Assembly: GCF_001422725.1 (NCBI RefSeq)
Contig: NZ_LMMA01000005.1
Coordinates: forward strand, 62,001 to 126,000
Reading direction: 5' to 3'
DNA length: 64,000 nt
Source of the DNA: Flavobacterium sp. Leaf82
Lineage (GTDB): Bacteria; Bacteroidota; Bacteroidia; Flavobacteriales; Flavobacteriaceae
The notes below the pieces were generated by a model that saw only the letters and a program-made list of their open reading frames with translations, ran no database searches and was not told the DNA's origin. The position numbers and the translations under genes were made by a program. Shown here piece by piece: positions 7,779 to 17,313 of this stretch (position 1 is its first letter; each line of letters opens with the position of its first letter).

Positions 7779-10700
7779 ATGAAAAACATTTACTCTGCTC
7801 GCCATTTAGTGGCTTTTTTAAGTTTTTTTTATTGCTGCTCGGGGAATCTTTTTGCGCAAACGATGCCATCTCCCAGAGTTTCGCTTCCTATCACTGAAAA
7901 TTTTGATGGATTATTAGCTTCTTCTACAACTTATCCGGCTGGATTTCAAGGCTGGTTAGTAAGCGCTACAGCAAATACAGCTACTTATGGTACCGGATTA
8001 ACCGGTGACAGAGCTCTAATAGCAAACAGTACTGCAAATACTAATAGTGGTAATATTCATAATTATAATGGTAAAATTGGTTTTTTGAATACTACTTCTG
8101 CCGATTTCTCTTTGGGTTTTGCTTTTTCAACCCTTAACAATACGGCTATAAAAGTAAAGTACGATGCGATGCTAATTCGTAATCCATATGACGGAAGCGC
8201 TAACAATCGTCTTCAGGAAATGGCATTGCAATATCGTGTAGGAAGTACAGGTGCTTTTATCACTTTGCCATCTACAGCCTATTCAAATGCTAGTACAGTA
8301 CAGCAAACAACTGCTGTGACAACACCTTTTAATTTACAAACGATAACTGTAACACTGCCATCAGATTGTGATAATCAAAATCTAATTCAGATTAGATGGA
8401 TTGCAAGATTAATTTCAGGTACAGCCGGTTCAAGACAATCATTTGCTATCGATAATATCGATATTAGAAGTGATGTTCTTGCTCCTGTAAATGTTGCAGG
8501 CTATCCAAAAGCTGAAAATATTTACGGAGAAAGTTTTGATTTTTCTAATAAAATAGATGAAGTTGGTAAAACATATTATGTTTTATTGCCAGGCGGAAGT
8601 GCAGCACCAACAGTTGCACAGTTAAAAGCTGGACAGGACGCAAACGGAATCGCTGCTTTGCAATCCGGATTTTTGAATATTACGAATCCTTCTCTGGCTT
8701 ATGTGAAAAATTTTGCAGGATTGAGCCTAAGTACATCTTATTCAGTTTTCTCTATTTCTGAGGATCCTTACAGCAATATTCAATCAACTGTAAATAAGGT
8801 TGATGTTACAACTTCAAGCGTTGCAACTCCAATTGTAACAACGACAGTAAATTCATTAGATTTAGGTTTTTCTCAGTCTACATTTGATTCAGATACTTTC
8901 GAATATAAAATTCAGGCTGTAAATCTTACGAATGATGTAATTTTAAATGCTACGGCAAACTTTACAATATCTAAGGATAATACAAACTTTAGTTCGTCTC
9001 TTGCTTTTACTGTTGCTGATTTTGTTTCTAATCCAACACCTACAGTATACGTAAAATTTACACCAAATGCAGTAAATAACTTTACTGGACTAATAACACA
9101 CGAATCCGTTGGTGCAACTACAAAAACAGTAACATTGACCGGAGCCGGAATTGATCCTTACAAGCAAGGATTTAATGACGCAAATGTTTTAACAAATAGT
9201 GGCTGGACACAATTTAATGTTGCCGGAACATTAAATAAATGGACATCAACAACAGTTGCCAGAAATGTAAATTCAGGAACGGGAGCAGTTTTGATGAACG
9301 GATATTCTGATACCGGAGCAAGCAAAGATTGGTTGATTTCGCCTAAATTGCATTTAGATACTTTTGGACAATTTCCGTTATTATCTTTTTACTCTCGTAA
9401 ATTTTATACAGGGCCAGGTTTAAAATTAATGGTTTCTGTTGACTACGACGGAAAAAGTAATCCTGAAACGGCAAACTGGACAGAAATACCAGCTGATTTT
9501 CCTACTACAACAGGAACTTACACAAAATCGCAATACATCAAACTAAATAGTTATAAAACAAGTCATACGTATTTGGCATGGGTTTATGAAACCACAGCAG
9601 GCGGAAATAATTTTGCTGCAGAATGGTCATTAGACGATGTAGAAATTACTAACGAAGCGGGTTATGTAGCTTCTAATCCTGTTTTAGATTTTGGAGATGT
9701 AAATCCAAGTGCAGTTTCTGCAAGCCAGTCTTTTAGTTTTAATGCAGAAGGTCATGGTGATATTACAATTACTGCTCCGGCTGATTACTTATTGTCTTTA
9801 GATGATAATACATTTCAATCGTCTATTGTTGTAAGTCAGGCTGATGCTGCGGCAGGAAAAACGCTTTACGCAAAATTCGCACCTTCTGTAAAAGCTTTGA
9901 CTATTTCAGGAACTTTAACAGTAACGGGAACTTCATTAAGCAAACAAATTGGTTCTTTGACAGGATCTTCTATACCAAAAGCAGATACTTTTGATGTTGT
10001 AACATACAATCTTGAGTTTTTTGGTACTGCGGTAAAAGGTACAGACGGAGTTGAATTTGGACCTACGGATAATGCACTTCAGATTGAAAATGTAGCCAAA
10101 GTAATGAACAAACTAAACGCAGATGTTTATGTTGTTCAGGAAGTATCAGACGAACCGGCTTTAGATGCTTTAATTCAAAAGATTAGCATTAACGGAAAAA
10201 CATTCGACAAAACAATTTCAACATCATGGTCTTATTCATTTAATCCGGCTGACCCTAATTTTCCTCCTCAAAAATTAGTAGTGATTTATAATACTCAAAC
10301 TGCAACAGTAACAGATACTCGTGTAATGTTTAAGGATTTATACGATGACGTACGTGCAGGAACTAAAACTTTACCTAATTACCCTGGAGGTAATGGTGCA
10401 AGTTTTTTCTCATCAGGACGTTTGCCTTACATGGTACAAATAGAAACAAATCTTGGCGGAGTAAAAAAACTGCTTAATTTAGTAGATGTTCATGCACGTG
10501 CAAACAGCGGAACAGATATTGCCAGATATAATATGCGTAAATATGACTCTCAAGTATTAAAAGATAGTTTGGACCTTTATTACGCAAATTCTAATTTAAT
10601 TATTTTAGGAGATTATAATGATGATGTAAAAGCATCTGTTATTACGCCAAATCCTTCATCTTATAAAATGTTTGTAGATGATACGGTAAATTATAATGCA

Positions 10701-11198
10701 CTTACTTTAGGTATTAGCCAGGGTGGAGCTTACAGTTATTTAAGTTCAAGCGGATTTTTAGATCACATCATGATTTCTAATGAATTGAATGATCAATACA
10801 TACCAAATTCAATTGCAGTTTATGATCCTCGTAACGATATTGCAAACTACACGAATACAACATCTGATCACGGACCGGTAATTGCTCGTTTTGAGTTAAA
10901 ATCTTCAAACTTATCTACAATAGATTATGAAACCAAGAACGGTTATTTTGTTCAGGCATTCCCTAATCCAAGTACAGATGTTTTGAATATTATTGTAAAA
11001 ACGAATAATGATAAAAAACTAAAATTAAACCTGTATGATATTTCAGGTCATTTAGTTGCAAATCCTATTCAGATAAATGCAACACAAGATGTAAGTACAA
11101 CAGCAATTCCGGTAAATTATTTAGCATCAGGAATCTATGTTTATACATTAACAGAGAATAATAAAGTTGTTTATAAAAGCAAGATTGTAAAAAAATAA
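7779..11198 (+). CDS. T9SS-secreted multidomain extracellular nuclease/phosphatase-fold protein
   Basis: 1139 residues. A signal peptide ends near NLFAQ. The N-terminal half is beta-rich with adhesin-like modules, including a cleaved-adhesin-type segment around residues 460-625 (SKDWLISPKLHLD, AAEWSLDDVEI). An endonuclease/exonuclease/phosphatase domain spans roughly 738-1035: DVVTYNLEFFG, VVQEVSDE, LGDYNDD and TSDHGPVIARF. The last 80 residues are a type A T9SS sorting domain starting at FPNPSTDVLNI and ending KSKIVKK. It should cross the outer membrane by the type IX system and cut nucleic acids or phosphodiesters outside the cell. It is monocistronic, with a terminator following. Confidence 0.88.
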   Translation: MKNIYSARHLVAFLSFFYCCSGNLFAQTMPSPRVSLPITENFDGLLASSTTYPAGFQGWLVSATANTATYGTGLTGDRALIANSTANTNSGNIHNYNGKIGFLNTTSADFSLGFAFSTLNNTAIKVKYDAMLIRNPYDGSANNRLQEMALQYRVGSTGAFITLPSTAYSNASTVQQTTAVTTPFNLQTITVTLPSDCDNQNLIQIRWIARLISGTAGSRQSFAIDNIDIRSDVLAPVNVAGYPKAENIYGESFDFSNKIDEVGKTYYVLLPGGSAAPTVAQLKAGQDANGIAALQSGFLNITNPSLAYVKNFAGLSLSTSYSVFSISEDPYSNIQSTVNKVDVTTSSVATPIVTTTVNSLDLGFSQSTFDSDTFEYKIQAVNLTNDVILNATANFTISKDNTNFSSSLAFTVADFVSNPTPTVYVKFTPNAVNNFTGLITHESVGATTKTVTLTGAGIDPYKQGFNDANVLTNSGWTQFNVAGTLNKWTSTTVARNVNSGTGAVLMNGYSDTGASKDWLISPKLHLDTFGQFPLLSFYSRKFYTGPGLKLMVSVDYDGKSNPETANWTEIPADFPTTTGTYTKSQYIKLNSYKTSHTYLAWVYETTAGGNNFAAEWSLDDVEITNEAGYVASNPVLDFGDVNPSAVSASQSFSFNAEGHGDITITAPADYLLSLDDNTFQSSIVVSQADAAAGKTLYAKFAPSVKALTISGTLTVTGTSLSKQIGSLTGSSIPKADTFDVVTYNLEFFGTAVKGTDGVEFGPTDNALQIENVAKVMNKLNADVYVVQEVSDEPALDALIQKISINGKTFDKTISTSWSYSFNPADPNFPPQKLVVIYNTQTATVTDTRVMFKDLYDDVRAGTKTLPNYPGGNGASFFSSGRLPYMVQIETNLGGVKKLLNLVDVHARANSGTDIARYNMRKYDSQVLKDSLDLYYANSNLIILGDYNDDVKASVITPNPSSYKMFVDDTVNYNALTLGISQGGAYSYLSSSGFLDHIMISNELNDQYIPNSIAVYDPRNDIANYTNTTSDHGPVIARFELKSSNLSTIDYETKNGYFVQAFPNPSTDVLNIIVKTNNDKKLKLNLYDISGHLVANPIQINATQDVSTTAIPVNYLASGIYVYTLTENNKVVYKSKIVKK

Positions 11199-11216
11199 GC
11201 AATTATTACAAATTTT

Positions 11217-11253
11217 AAAGAGACATCCGCAGTTTGTGGATGTCTCTTTTTTT
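11217..11253 (+). terminator. Terminator after the secreted nuclease
   Basis: Stem AAAGAGACATCC / GGATGTCTCTTT with loop GCAGTTTGT, then a run of T. It also lies just past the 3' end of the convergent MepB-family gene. Confidence 0.85.
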
Positions 11254-11258
11254 ATGTT

Positions 11259-11780
11259 TTAAAATAAGCTTTTAAACTTATTTAAATCCAGATCAGGAGT
11301 TATGGTGTAGAAATAATCTAACTGCCATTTTTGAGTTTTCTGAGCCTGTTTACTCGTTGTTTCATCCCAGGGCGGATAAACTCTCGTAGCTCTTTTTCCT
11401 TCTTTGGTTACCGTAGAGAAAATTGCTTTTTCTAAAAGGATGTTTTTAGGAAAAATAAACTGTCCGGATAAATCATTTTTTCTAACACTGATAATGACAA
11501 AATCTATTGCGTCAGAAAAATCAAAAGGTTCGATGATTCCGTTTTCATTCCGTTTCCATAATGTTACAAACTGACCGGTTTTAGTAGGCGTTATTTTTGC
11601 CGTTCTGTAGCAAATATACTTTCCGTTCAAATTAAAACGGTACGCATCATAATCATTACTTTCAGCTTCGGGTTGAGGTTCAGTAACTTCAAAATCGCAG
11701 CAATCATAAACTAATTCTTTGGCAATAATTAAATTCTCAGGAAATGATTTTTGATTGTTCCACTTGTTTTTGATTGTCAT
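11259..11780 (-). CDS. MepB-family protein
   Basis: 173 residues, cytoplasmic, with no signal peptide. The features are those of the MepB family: YDAYRFNLNGKYICYRTAKI, then TKTGQFVTLWKRNE near 85-98, and KRATRVYPPWDETTSKQAQKTQ near the C-terminus. MepB was named from the staphylococcal mepRAB multidrug-export locus, where its own role is unknown. There is no MATE pump or MarR regulator nearby here, so no export function can be inferred. It stands alone between a terminator and the fused anti-sigma gene. Confidence 0.8.
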   Translation of the reverse strand: MTIKNKWNNQKSFPENLIIAKELVYDCCDFEVTEPQPEAESNDYDAYRFNLNGKYICYRTAKITPTKTGQFVTLWKRNENGIIEPFDFSDAIDFVIISVRKNDLSGQFIFPKNILLEKAIFSTVTKEGKRATRVYPPWDETTSKQAQKTQKWQLDYFYTITPDLDLNKFKSLF

Positions 11781-11831
11781 TTTTGGGAGTTTCTATTCTG
11801 TTATTTTGGTAAAAATACCACAAAAACAACT

Positions 11832-13808
11832 TTAAAAAGAAACATTCAACCCAAAATTTAATCCCCATTGAAACTGGTTAAACGATTGATTGTTCAATGG
11901 ATTTATATAATAATTCATCGCAGGCTCAACAAAAACATTCGTCTTTTTATAAACACGATATTGCAACGTACTACTTAATGTAGAACCGTATACATAATCA
12001 TTTGCATTTATATTCTGACCAAGCGAATTGCCATCCAGCGCTACATTATTAGAAATCAATTTACCTACAAAACCTCCCGTATTCAAATTGATACTGGCTT
12101 TGTTTTTACTAAAAACCGAATAAGAAACTTCTACAGGCATTTCGATATATCGTAAATTCTGATCCAGATTTCCGGTTTGAATATTATTGCTTTGAATATC
12201 GTTTTCTTTTATGGCATTTGTAGTAGAGTTAGGAACAAATACATAATCAGCATTAGTTGTAATTTTTGGTGCAGCCGCCGTCGTATTTAAATTAAAATAA
12301 TCATTAGAACTAAAAAAGGCAGCATTTTTCGTGCTTAAATATGAAACGTTTGCCACGCTCTGACCTAATTCATTAATTTTAAAACCAGAACCCACAGCCC
12401 ATTTCTTGTTGATTTTGTATTTGGTTTTTACACCATATGTATTACTTTGTTTCGAATCATTTGAATTGCCAAAAGTTTTGTCATTTTTATAGTTTTCAGA
12501 ACTGGCAACTCCGGCAAAAACTTCAACAGCCCATTTCTCGCCTTTAGAAATTTTATTGTCTTCCTTCTCTTTTTTTGTTTCCGGAGTAATAATTCCTTTT
12601 TCTAAATTTTGAAGTTCAGCCAGTTGAACAGAATCTTGTTTACTCAGAACATCATTAAATTTTGAATTGCTTTTTTGAGTGCTCGCTAATTCTTTACTAA
12701 GCAAAACACGTTCGTTATCTTGTTTTAATGCACTTTCATTTACAACAGCATTATTATCTTTTAAATAGGAATTTGAAGTATTAGAAGCGATGTTTTTATT
12801 GTTTTTTGAAGCCGATTGCTCTTCAAAAATAGATTTCGACAATTGATTTTTCGAACTTGGATTAAATGGATTTACAGTACCGGCAACAAAAGTTTTTTCG
12901 GCTAAAATTTTATCAGTAGACTTTTTATCAGCATTTGCAAATTGGTTTTTTGAAGCTGTATTAAAAGAATTTGTTTTGGCAGAAACTGCAGCTTTTTCAG
13001 CCAGAGTTGGATTAGAAACCTTTTTATCCGCATTTGCAATTTGATTTTTTGAAGCTGCATTAAAAGAGTTTTCTTTACCAGAAACAATAGCTTTTTCAGT
13101 CAGATTTTGATTAGAAACCTTTTTGTCCGCATTTGCAATTTGGTTTTTTGAAGCCGAATTAAAAGAATTTTCTTTGCCAGAAACAATAGCTTTTTCGGTT
13201 AAATTTTGATTGGAAACCTTTTTATCCGCAGTTGCAATTTGACTTTGAGAACCTGAATTAAATCCGTTTTTTTGATCTGAAACAATTGTTTTTTCTGCTA
13301 CAGCCTGATTAATATTTTCGTTTGCTTTATTTGGTTTTAAATCTAAGCCATCCGGATTATTTGAAGTCTTAGCATTTGTATGAGCAACTGTCGTTTTTTG
13401 ATTTTGATTTTTTACAGCATTGTTAAGTTGATCCGGTGTATTTTTTAAAGATGAACTATCTTTAGGATCAGCAGGTTGATTTTCTATTGCAATTTGTTCC
13501 GGATTATTCTCCTGTGTTGAGGTTGTTTTAGTTGGGTTTAGATTGTCTTTTACCTTATCAAGAACAACGCTGTTTTTTTGAGAATCTCCTTGTATTGTTT
13601 TGATTCCTGAAGTAGAGCTAAAATGTAAAATAGATGGGAGTAATAAGCCTAATAATAAGCATGCTGCAGCCGACCACCAAAGAATAGCTCTCTTTTTCTT
13701 TTTTGGTTTGTCTAATTTTTCCTCAATCTGACCCCATAATTCCGGAGGCGGAACACTTGAAAAGTTTTCCATTGATGAAAAAATATCTTCTATATCTTGC
13801 TTTTTCAT
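11832..13808 (-). CDS. Anti-sigma-like protein fused to an outer-membrane beta-barrel
   Basis: 658 residues in three parts. Residues 1-40 are a charged cytoplasmic-type N-terminus (PPPELWGQIEEKL) like those of anti-sigma proteins. Residues 41-62 are one membrane helix (LWWSAAACLLLGLLLPSI). Residues 63-420 are a polar linker rich in Asn, Lys, Ser and Gln with five 33-residue repeats. From about 423 (KWAVEVFAGVASS) to the C-terminal Phe it looks like a PorT-type outer-membrane barrel. The gene overlaps the upstream ECF sigma gene by four bases, so the two are co-translated. It probably holds that sigma factor at the inner membrane. The barrel is predicted by pattern only. Confidence 0.7.
   Translation of the reverse strand: MKKQDIEDIFSSMENFSSVPPPELWGQIEEKLDKPKKKKRAILWWSAAACLLLGLLLPSILHFSSTSGIKTIQGDSQKNSVVLDKVKDNLNPTKTTSTQENNPEQIAIENQPADPKDSSSLKNTPDQLNNAVKNQNQKTTVAHTNAKTSNNPDGLDLKPNKANENINQAVAEKTIVSDQKNGFNSGSQSQIATADKKVSNQNLTEKAIVSGKENSFNSASKNQIANADKKVSNQNLTEKAIVSGKENSFNAASKNQIANADKKVSNPTLAEKAAVSAKTNSFNTASKNQFANADKKSTDKILAEKTFVAGTVNPFNPSSKNQLSKSIFEEQSASKNNKNIASNTSNSYLKDNNAVVNESALKQDNERVLLSKELASTQKSNSKFNDVLSKQDSVQLAELQNLEKGIITPETKKEKEDNKISKGEKWAVEVFAGVASSENYKNDKTFGNSNDSKQSNTYGVKTKYKINKKWAVGSGFKINELGQSVANVSYLSTKNAAFFSSNDYFNLNTTAAAPKITTNADYVFVPNSTTNAIKENDIQSNNIQTGNLDQNLRYIEMPVEVSYSVFSKNKASINLNTGGFVGKLISNNVALDGNSLGQNINANDYVYGSTLSSTLQYRVYKKTNVFVEPAMNYYINPLNNQSFNQFQWGLNFGLNVSF
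12804..13298 (-). repeat. Five tandem 99-bp coding repeats
   Basis: Residues 171-335 of the fused anti-sigma protein are five 33-residue units. The core is EKAIVSGKENSFN, SASKNQIANADKK, then VSNQNL; units 2 and 3 are nearly identical and unit 5 is degenerate. Such repeats can expand or contract by slippage. Confidence 0.85.
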
Positions 13809-14356
13809 GCTATCTTAAAATTTTTTATACTCAGTATTCTTTTTTGCAAAATGTGCTTGGCCCTGTTTAAATTTGATTTTGATGTTCCTTCTGAAATCTT
13901 TAGTAACTCTGCAATTTCCTTGTGTTTCATTTTTTCAAAAACATACAAGTTAAAGACTGTCCTGTACTGGTCCGGTAAATCCCTTATGTATTCCAGTAAT
14001 TTTTCTTGTTCAATGGGTATCGTGTCCAGTTCTTCTTCTTCGACAAAATCAGTATCAGGATCAAAAACGTCTAAAAAGAAACTTTCTTTCTTCTTTTTAT
14101 TTAAGGTTTCAATCAGTTTATTGATGAAAATACGTTTTAGCCAGCCTTCAAAACTTCCCTCAAATTTGTATTGGCTTATTTTTTGAAAAACAATTACAAA
14201 TGCTTCCTGAAAAACATCTTTTGCATCGTCTTCATTTTTCATATACTTTAGGCAAATACCATATAAAACAGGAGAGAACAACTGATATATTTTCAGTTGT
14301 CCCTCTCTGTCATTTTTTATGCACAGCTTAATGTATTTTTCTAAATCGTCTTTCAA
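13805..14356 (-). CDS. ECF RNA polymerase sigma factor
   Basis: 183 residues with both sigma-70 regions. Region 2 is YGICLKYMKNEDDAKDVFQE through GWLKRIFINKLI, and region 4 is LPDQYRTVFNLYVFEKMKHK followed by the helix-turn-helix EIAELLKISEGTSKSNLNRA. An acidic linker (FDPDTDFVEEEELD) joins them. It would direct RNA polymerase to an extracytoplasmic-stress or envelope regulon. It is the first gene of a two-gene operon with the fused anti-sigma/barrel gene, overlapping it by ATGA. No SusC/D or FecR genes adjoin, so it is not a nutrient-uptake type switch. Confidence 0.9.
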   Translation of the reverse strand: MKDDLEKYIKLCIKNDREGQLKIYQLFSPVLYGICLKYMKNEDDAKDVFQEAFVIVFQKISQYKFEGSFEGWLKRIFINKLIETLNKKKKESFFLDVFDPDTDFVEEEELDTIPIEQEKLLEYIRDLPDQYRTVFNLYVFEKMKHKEIAELLKISEGTSKSNLNRAKHILQKRILSIKNFKIA

Positions 14357-14407
14357 AAAAGTGGTATTGTTTGGTTTTGCAAAAATAGTTCTTAAATGCT
14401 TATAAAA

Positions 14408-14809
14408 CTATCTTTTATAAATAGTACGGGTTGCATCCTGGTTGTTGCTAACAATTGTTAGGTTTTGATTGTCAAGGTTTTCTATGATATAAGTCTTGCC
14501 TTCAAAAGTAATCAGGTCATTTTCTGACTGGTCAAAAATGCTAACGCCTTTTGCTATCTGATACGTACTATTTCTAATTTCTACATCATTCTTGTAAGTG
14601 ATCACACGCCCTTCAGGAGTAAAAACTATCTTCTTTGTAAAACCAATAGTTTTTGGGGTTGCCGTGTAAGGATTGCTGTTTCCTCCAATCGATTTTTCCC
14701 AAATCCAGGTATTAACGATAGAACCGGATTTTAGGCCTGTTGATTCTAGTGAGTATGCTGTAGAAAAAAGACAACACACAACAATAAATAATAAGAAATG
14801 TTTTTTCAT
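14408..14809 (-). CDS. Secreted lipocalin-like small protein
   Basis: 133 residues with a signal peptide ending near STAYS. The mature part is predicted all-beta (WIWEKSIGG, KKIVFTPEGRVITYKN, YQIAKGVSIF, LTIVSNNQ) and resembles the short lipocalin-like proteins common in Bacteroidota. No ligand-binding residue can be assigned. It starts 7 bases after the stop of the PrcB-like lipoprotein gene, so the two are likely one transcript. Function is unknown. Confidence 0.65.
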   Translation of the reverse strand: MKKHFLLFIVVCCLFSTAYSLESTGLKSGSIVNTWIWEKSIGGNSNPYTATPKTIGFTKKIVFTPEGRVITYKNDVEIRNSTYQIAKGVSIFDQSENDLITFEGKTYIIENLDNQNLTIVSNNQDATRTIYKR

Positions 14810-14816
14810 AATTAGA

Positions 14817-15692
14817 TTATTTTAGAGCTGTAATTTTAGCCTGAATTGCTTTTTTGAAAACTTTTACTTCTGCACTTTGATCTGCAGTATCTACATTATC
14901 AATAATAACCTTAGTTGTTGCAGTGCCTTGACGAAGTTCAACATATACACCACCATGATTTACTTCATCCGGAGTTCCGTAAGTTTTAGTTTGTCCTTTT
15001 AAGTTCAAGATTTCAGTTGGAACCTCTTTTAATAAAAGAGTATAATCCCCTTTTTTAGTTGTTGCAGTATATCTGTACTGATTAAAATCATAACCTCCGG
15101 CAACAACATTTTGGAATTTTAAAATATTGAAATCATTGATTTGAAAGAATTTTTGGCAATCAGCTCCCGTACATTGTTTGCTAAAAGTTCCCACAACAAT
15201 ATTATCTGTATTTTCCGTGACTTTGTTAAAAAGAACAGCTTTTGAGCTTCTTGGAATTAAGATAAAATCTGACGGATAACTTGGCGCAGAAACAAGAGTT
15301 TCACCAGCCTGAGGTGCTTTTTCGTAATAGTTGATTAAAATTTCGCACTTGTTTTCTACAATCGTTGTTATTTTAATAGAGTATCCATTTGTTGGTTTTA
15401 GACCTGCAAAAATCCCAACCAGCATATCTTTAGAGAAATCGATAGGAATTTCAGTGCTATTTGGGCAAGAATTTTCATGCTTGGTAAAAAGTGTTTTCAT
15501 TCTTTCTTCTGATCCAACTAAAATTGCATTTGGATTAGTAGGTAATGTATTGATGCTGTATGAACATAAAAGTGGAAATCCTGTAAAAGCTTTGTCTTCA
15601 TTAGCTCCGCAATCGACTTTTAAATCGTCATTATTAATAGAGCAGGCACTGAATCCAAAAGCTATAAACAAGCTTAACATTAATTTTTTCAT
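14817..15692 (-). CDS. PrcB-domain lipoprotein
   Basis: 291 residues. The lipobox FSAC gives acylated Cys17. The middle region (KDMLVGIFAGLKPTNGYSIK, then YYEKAPQAGETLVSAPSYPS and DFILIPRSS) matches the pattern of the PrcB C-terminal domain, a beta-sandwich named from a protease complex of oral spirochaetes. The C-terminal 100 residues (FDFNQYRYTATTKKGDYTLL) are a separate beta-rich domain. Predicted anchored in the envelope facing the periplasm or surface. No protease gene adjoins, so a protease role is not supported by context. Confidence 0.7.
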   Translation of the reverse strand: MKKLMLSLFIAFGFSACSINNDDLKVDCGANEDKAFTGFPLLCSYSINTLPTNPNAILVGSEERMKTLFTKHENSCPNSTEIPIDFSKDMLVGIFAGLKPTNGYSIKITTIVENKCEILINYYEKAPQAGETLVSAPSYPSDFILIPRSSKAVLFNKVTENTDNIVVGTFSKQCTGADCQKFFQINDFNILKFQNVVAGGYDFNQYRYTATTKKGDYTLLLKEVPTEILNLKGQTKTYGTPDEVNHGGVYVELRQGTATTKVIIDNVDTADQSAEVKVFKKAIQAKITALK

Positions 15693-15900
15693 GATAATTT
15701 TTTAATAGGTTTATATACTGTAGATGAGCATCTTTTGAAAAGGTTGCGTGAACAAAAAATATTTTTTTAGTTAATTTTAAATAAAGAACTTTTTAAAATG
15801 GGTATTAAATTCAGAACAATTACTAATTGTCGAAATTTTGATTTTAAAAATTAAGTACTACGTATTATTGCTTACTTTTACTTTAAAAATAAATTTAATT

Positions 15901-17277
15901 ATGTTCGAATTTCTTCCCTATTTGCTCGCTTTCGTAGTAGCTTTATTTTTAGGCTTATACTTAGGAAAGTTGTTGTTTTCAGCAAGATCACAGTCAGAAA
16001 AAGTAAGTTTAGAAGAAAGGCTGAACGCTAATATCAATCAATTGCAATTGCAGAAAGAGCAGTTTGAAAGAGAAAGAATCAATTTTGAAAAACAACTTCA
16101 TTTTATTGCTTCTGAAAAAGAAAATATAAGAACTGAAAAAGATAGTATCGCCATCCAGCTTTCTAAGAAAGAAGTCGACTTTGAGAATTTATGGGAACGC
16201 CATAAAGAACAAAAAGCAGAAGTAACGGAATTACAGGAAAAATTCACGAAAGAATTTGAGAATTTAGCCAATAAAATCCTTGAAGAAAAATCAGCAAAAT
16301 TTACAGAACAAAATAGCGTAAACATGAAAAATATCTTGCTGCCTTTGCAGGATAAAATTCAGGGTTTTGAACAAAAAGTAGAGCAAACACACAAAGAAAG
16401 TATCGATTACCATGCAGCACTTCGTCAGCAAATTGTTGGGTTAAGCGAAATGAATGCACAAATGAGCAAAGAAACCCTAAACCTTACAAAAGCCTTAAAA
16501 GGCGATAATAAAATGCAGGGAAATTGGGGCGAATTAGTTCTGGAACGTGTTCTTGAAAAATCAGGTTTAGAAAAAGGACGCGAATACGAAGTACAGCAAA
16601 GTTTTACCAATAGTGAAGGAAACAGGGTTTTTCCGGATGTTGTAATCAATTTGCCGGATGGTAAAAAAATGATTGTCGATTCTAAGGTTTCTTTGGTTGC
16701 TTACGAAAAATGGATCAACGAAGAATCAGAAATTCTTAAAATCGATTATTTAAAAGAGCACGTAAATTCTATAAAAAGACACGTAGAACAATTGGGTAAT
16801 AAAAATTATCATGATTTGTATCAAATAGAAAGTCCGGATTTTGTATTGCTTTTTATCCCAATAGAACCCGCATTTGCCATAGCATTAAATGAAGATTCGG
16901 CACTTTATAACAAAGCATTCGATCGAAATATTGTTATTGTTACACCAAGTACCTTACTGGCCACTTTAAGAACGATTGATAGTATGTGGGCAAACCAAAA
17001 GCAACAGGAAAATGCTTTTGAAATCGCCAGACAAGCCGGAGCTCTATATGATAAATTCGAAGGTTTTGTGGGTGATCTGGTAAGAATTGGAAATAAAATT
17101 AAAGATACGAAAACCGAATATGAAAGCGCCATGAGCAAACTTGTAGATGGTAGGGGAAATTTGATTTCGAGTGTCGAAAAATTAAAGAAAATGGGAGCGA
17201 AGGCAAAAAAATCACTTCCCGAAAATATAGTTGCAAGAGCAGCAAATGAAAATGATGATAATCAATTATTAAATTAA
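15901..17277 (+). CDS. rmuC: DNA recombination protein RmuC
   Basis: 458 residues from the ATG at 15901. The open frame extends to 15838, but the extension is a hydrophobic leader unlike RmuC. Residues 1-25 are a membrane anchor (LPYLLAFVVALFLGLYLG), 40-170 a long coiled coil, and from about 190 the RmuC nuclease-like core: GNWGELVLERVLEKSGL, VFPDVVINLPDGKKMIVDSK and VTPSTLLATLRTI. RmuC limits DNA inversions and rearrangements in E. coli. The two genes after it follow by 30-40 bases and may be co-transcribed. Confidence 0.92.
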   Translation: MFEFLPYLLAFVVALFLGLYLGKLLFSARSQSEKVSLEERLNANINQLQLQKEQFERERINFEKQLHFIASEKENIRTEKDSIAIQLSKKEVDFENLWERHKEQKAEVTELQEKFTKEFENLANKILEEKSAKFTEQNSVNMKNILLPLQDKIQGFEQKVEQTHKESIDYHAALRQQIVGLSEMNAQMSKETLNLTKALKGDNKMQGNWGELVLERVLEKSGLEKGREYEVQQSFTNSEGNRVFPDVVINLPDGKKMIVDSKVSLVAYEKWINEESEILKIDYLKEHVNSIKRHVEQLGNKNYHDLYQIESPDFVLLFIPIEPAFAIALNEDSALYNKAFDRNIVIVTPSTLLATLRTIDSMWANQKQQENAFEIARQAGALYDKFEGFVGDLVRIGNKIKDTKTEYESAMSKLVDGRGNLISSVEKLKKMGAKAKKSLPENIVARAANENDDNQLLN

Positions 17278-17313
17278 AATTCATCTTATTATAATCACCT
17301 ATTCCAAAAAAAC

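Noticed and set aside
12902..13087. 61-residue minus-strand ORF inside the repeat region
   Set aside because: It is a frame shadow of the 99-bp tandem coding repeats.
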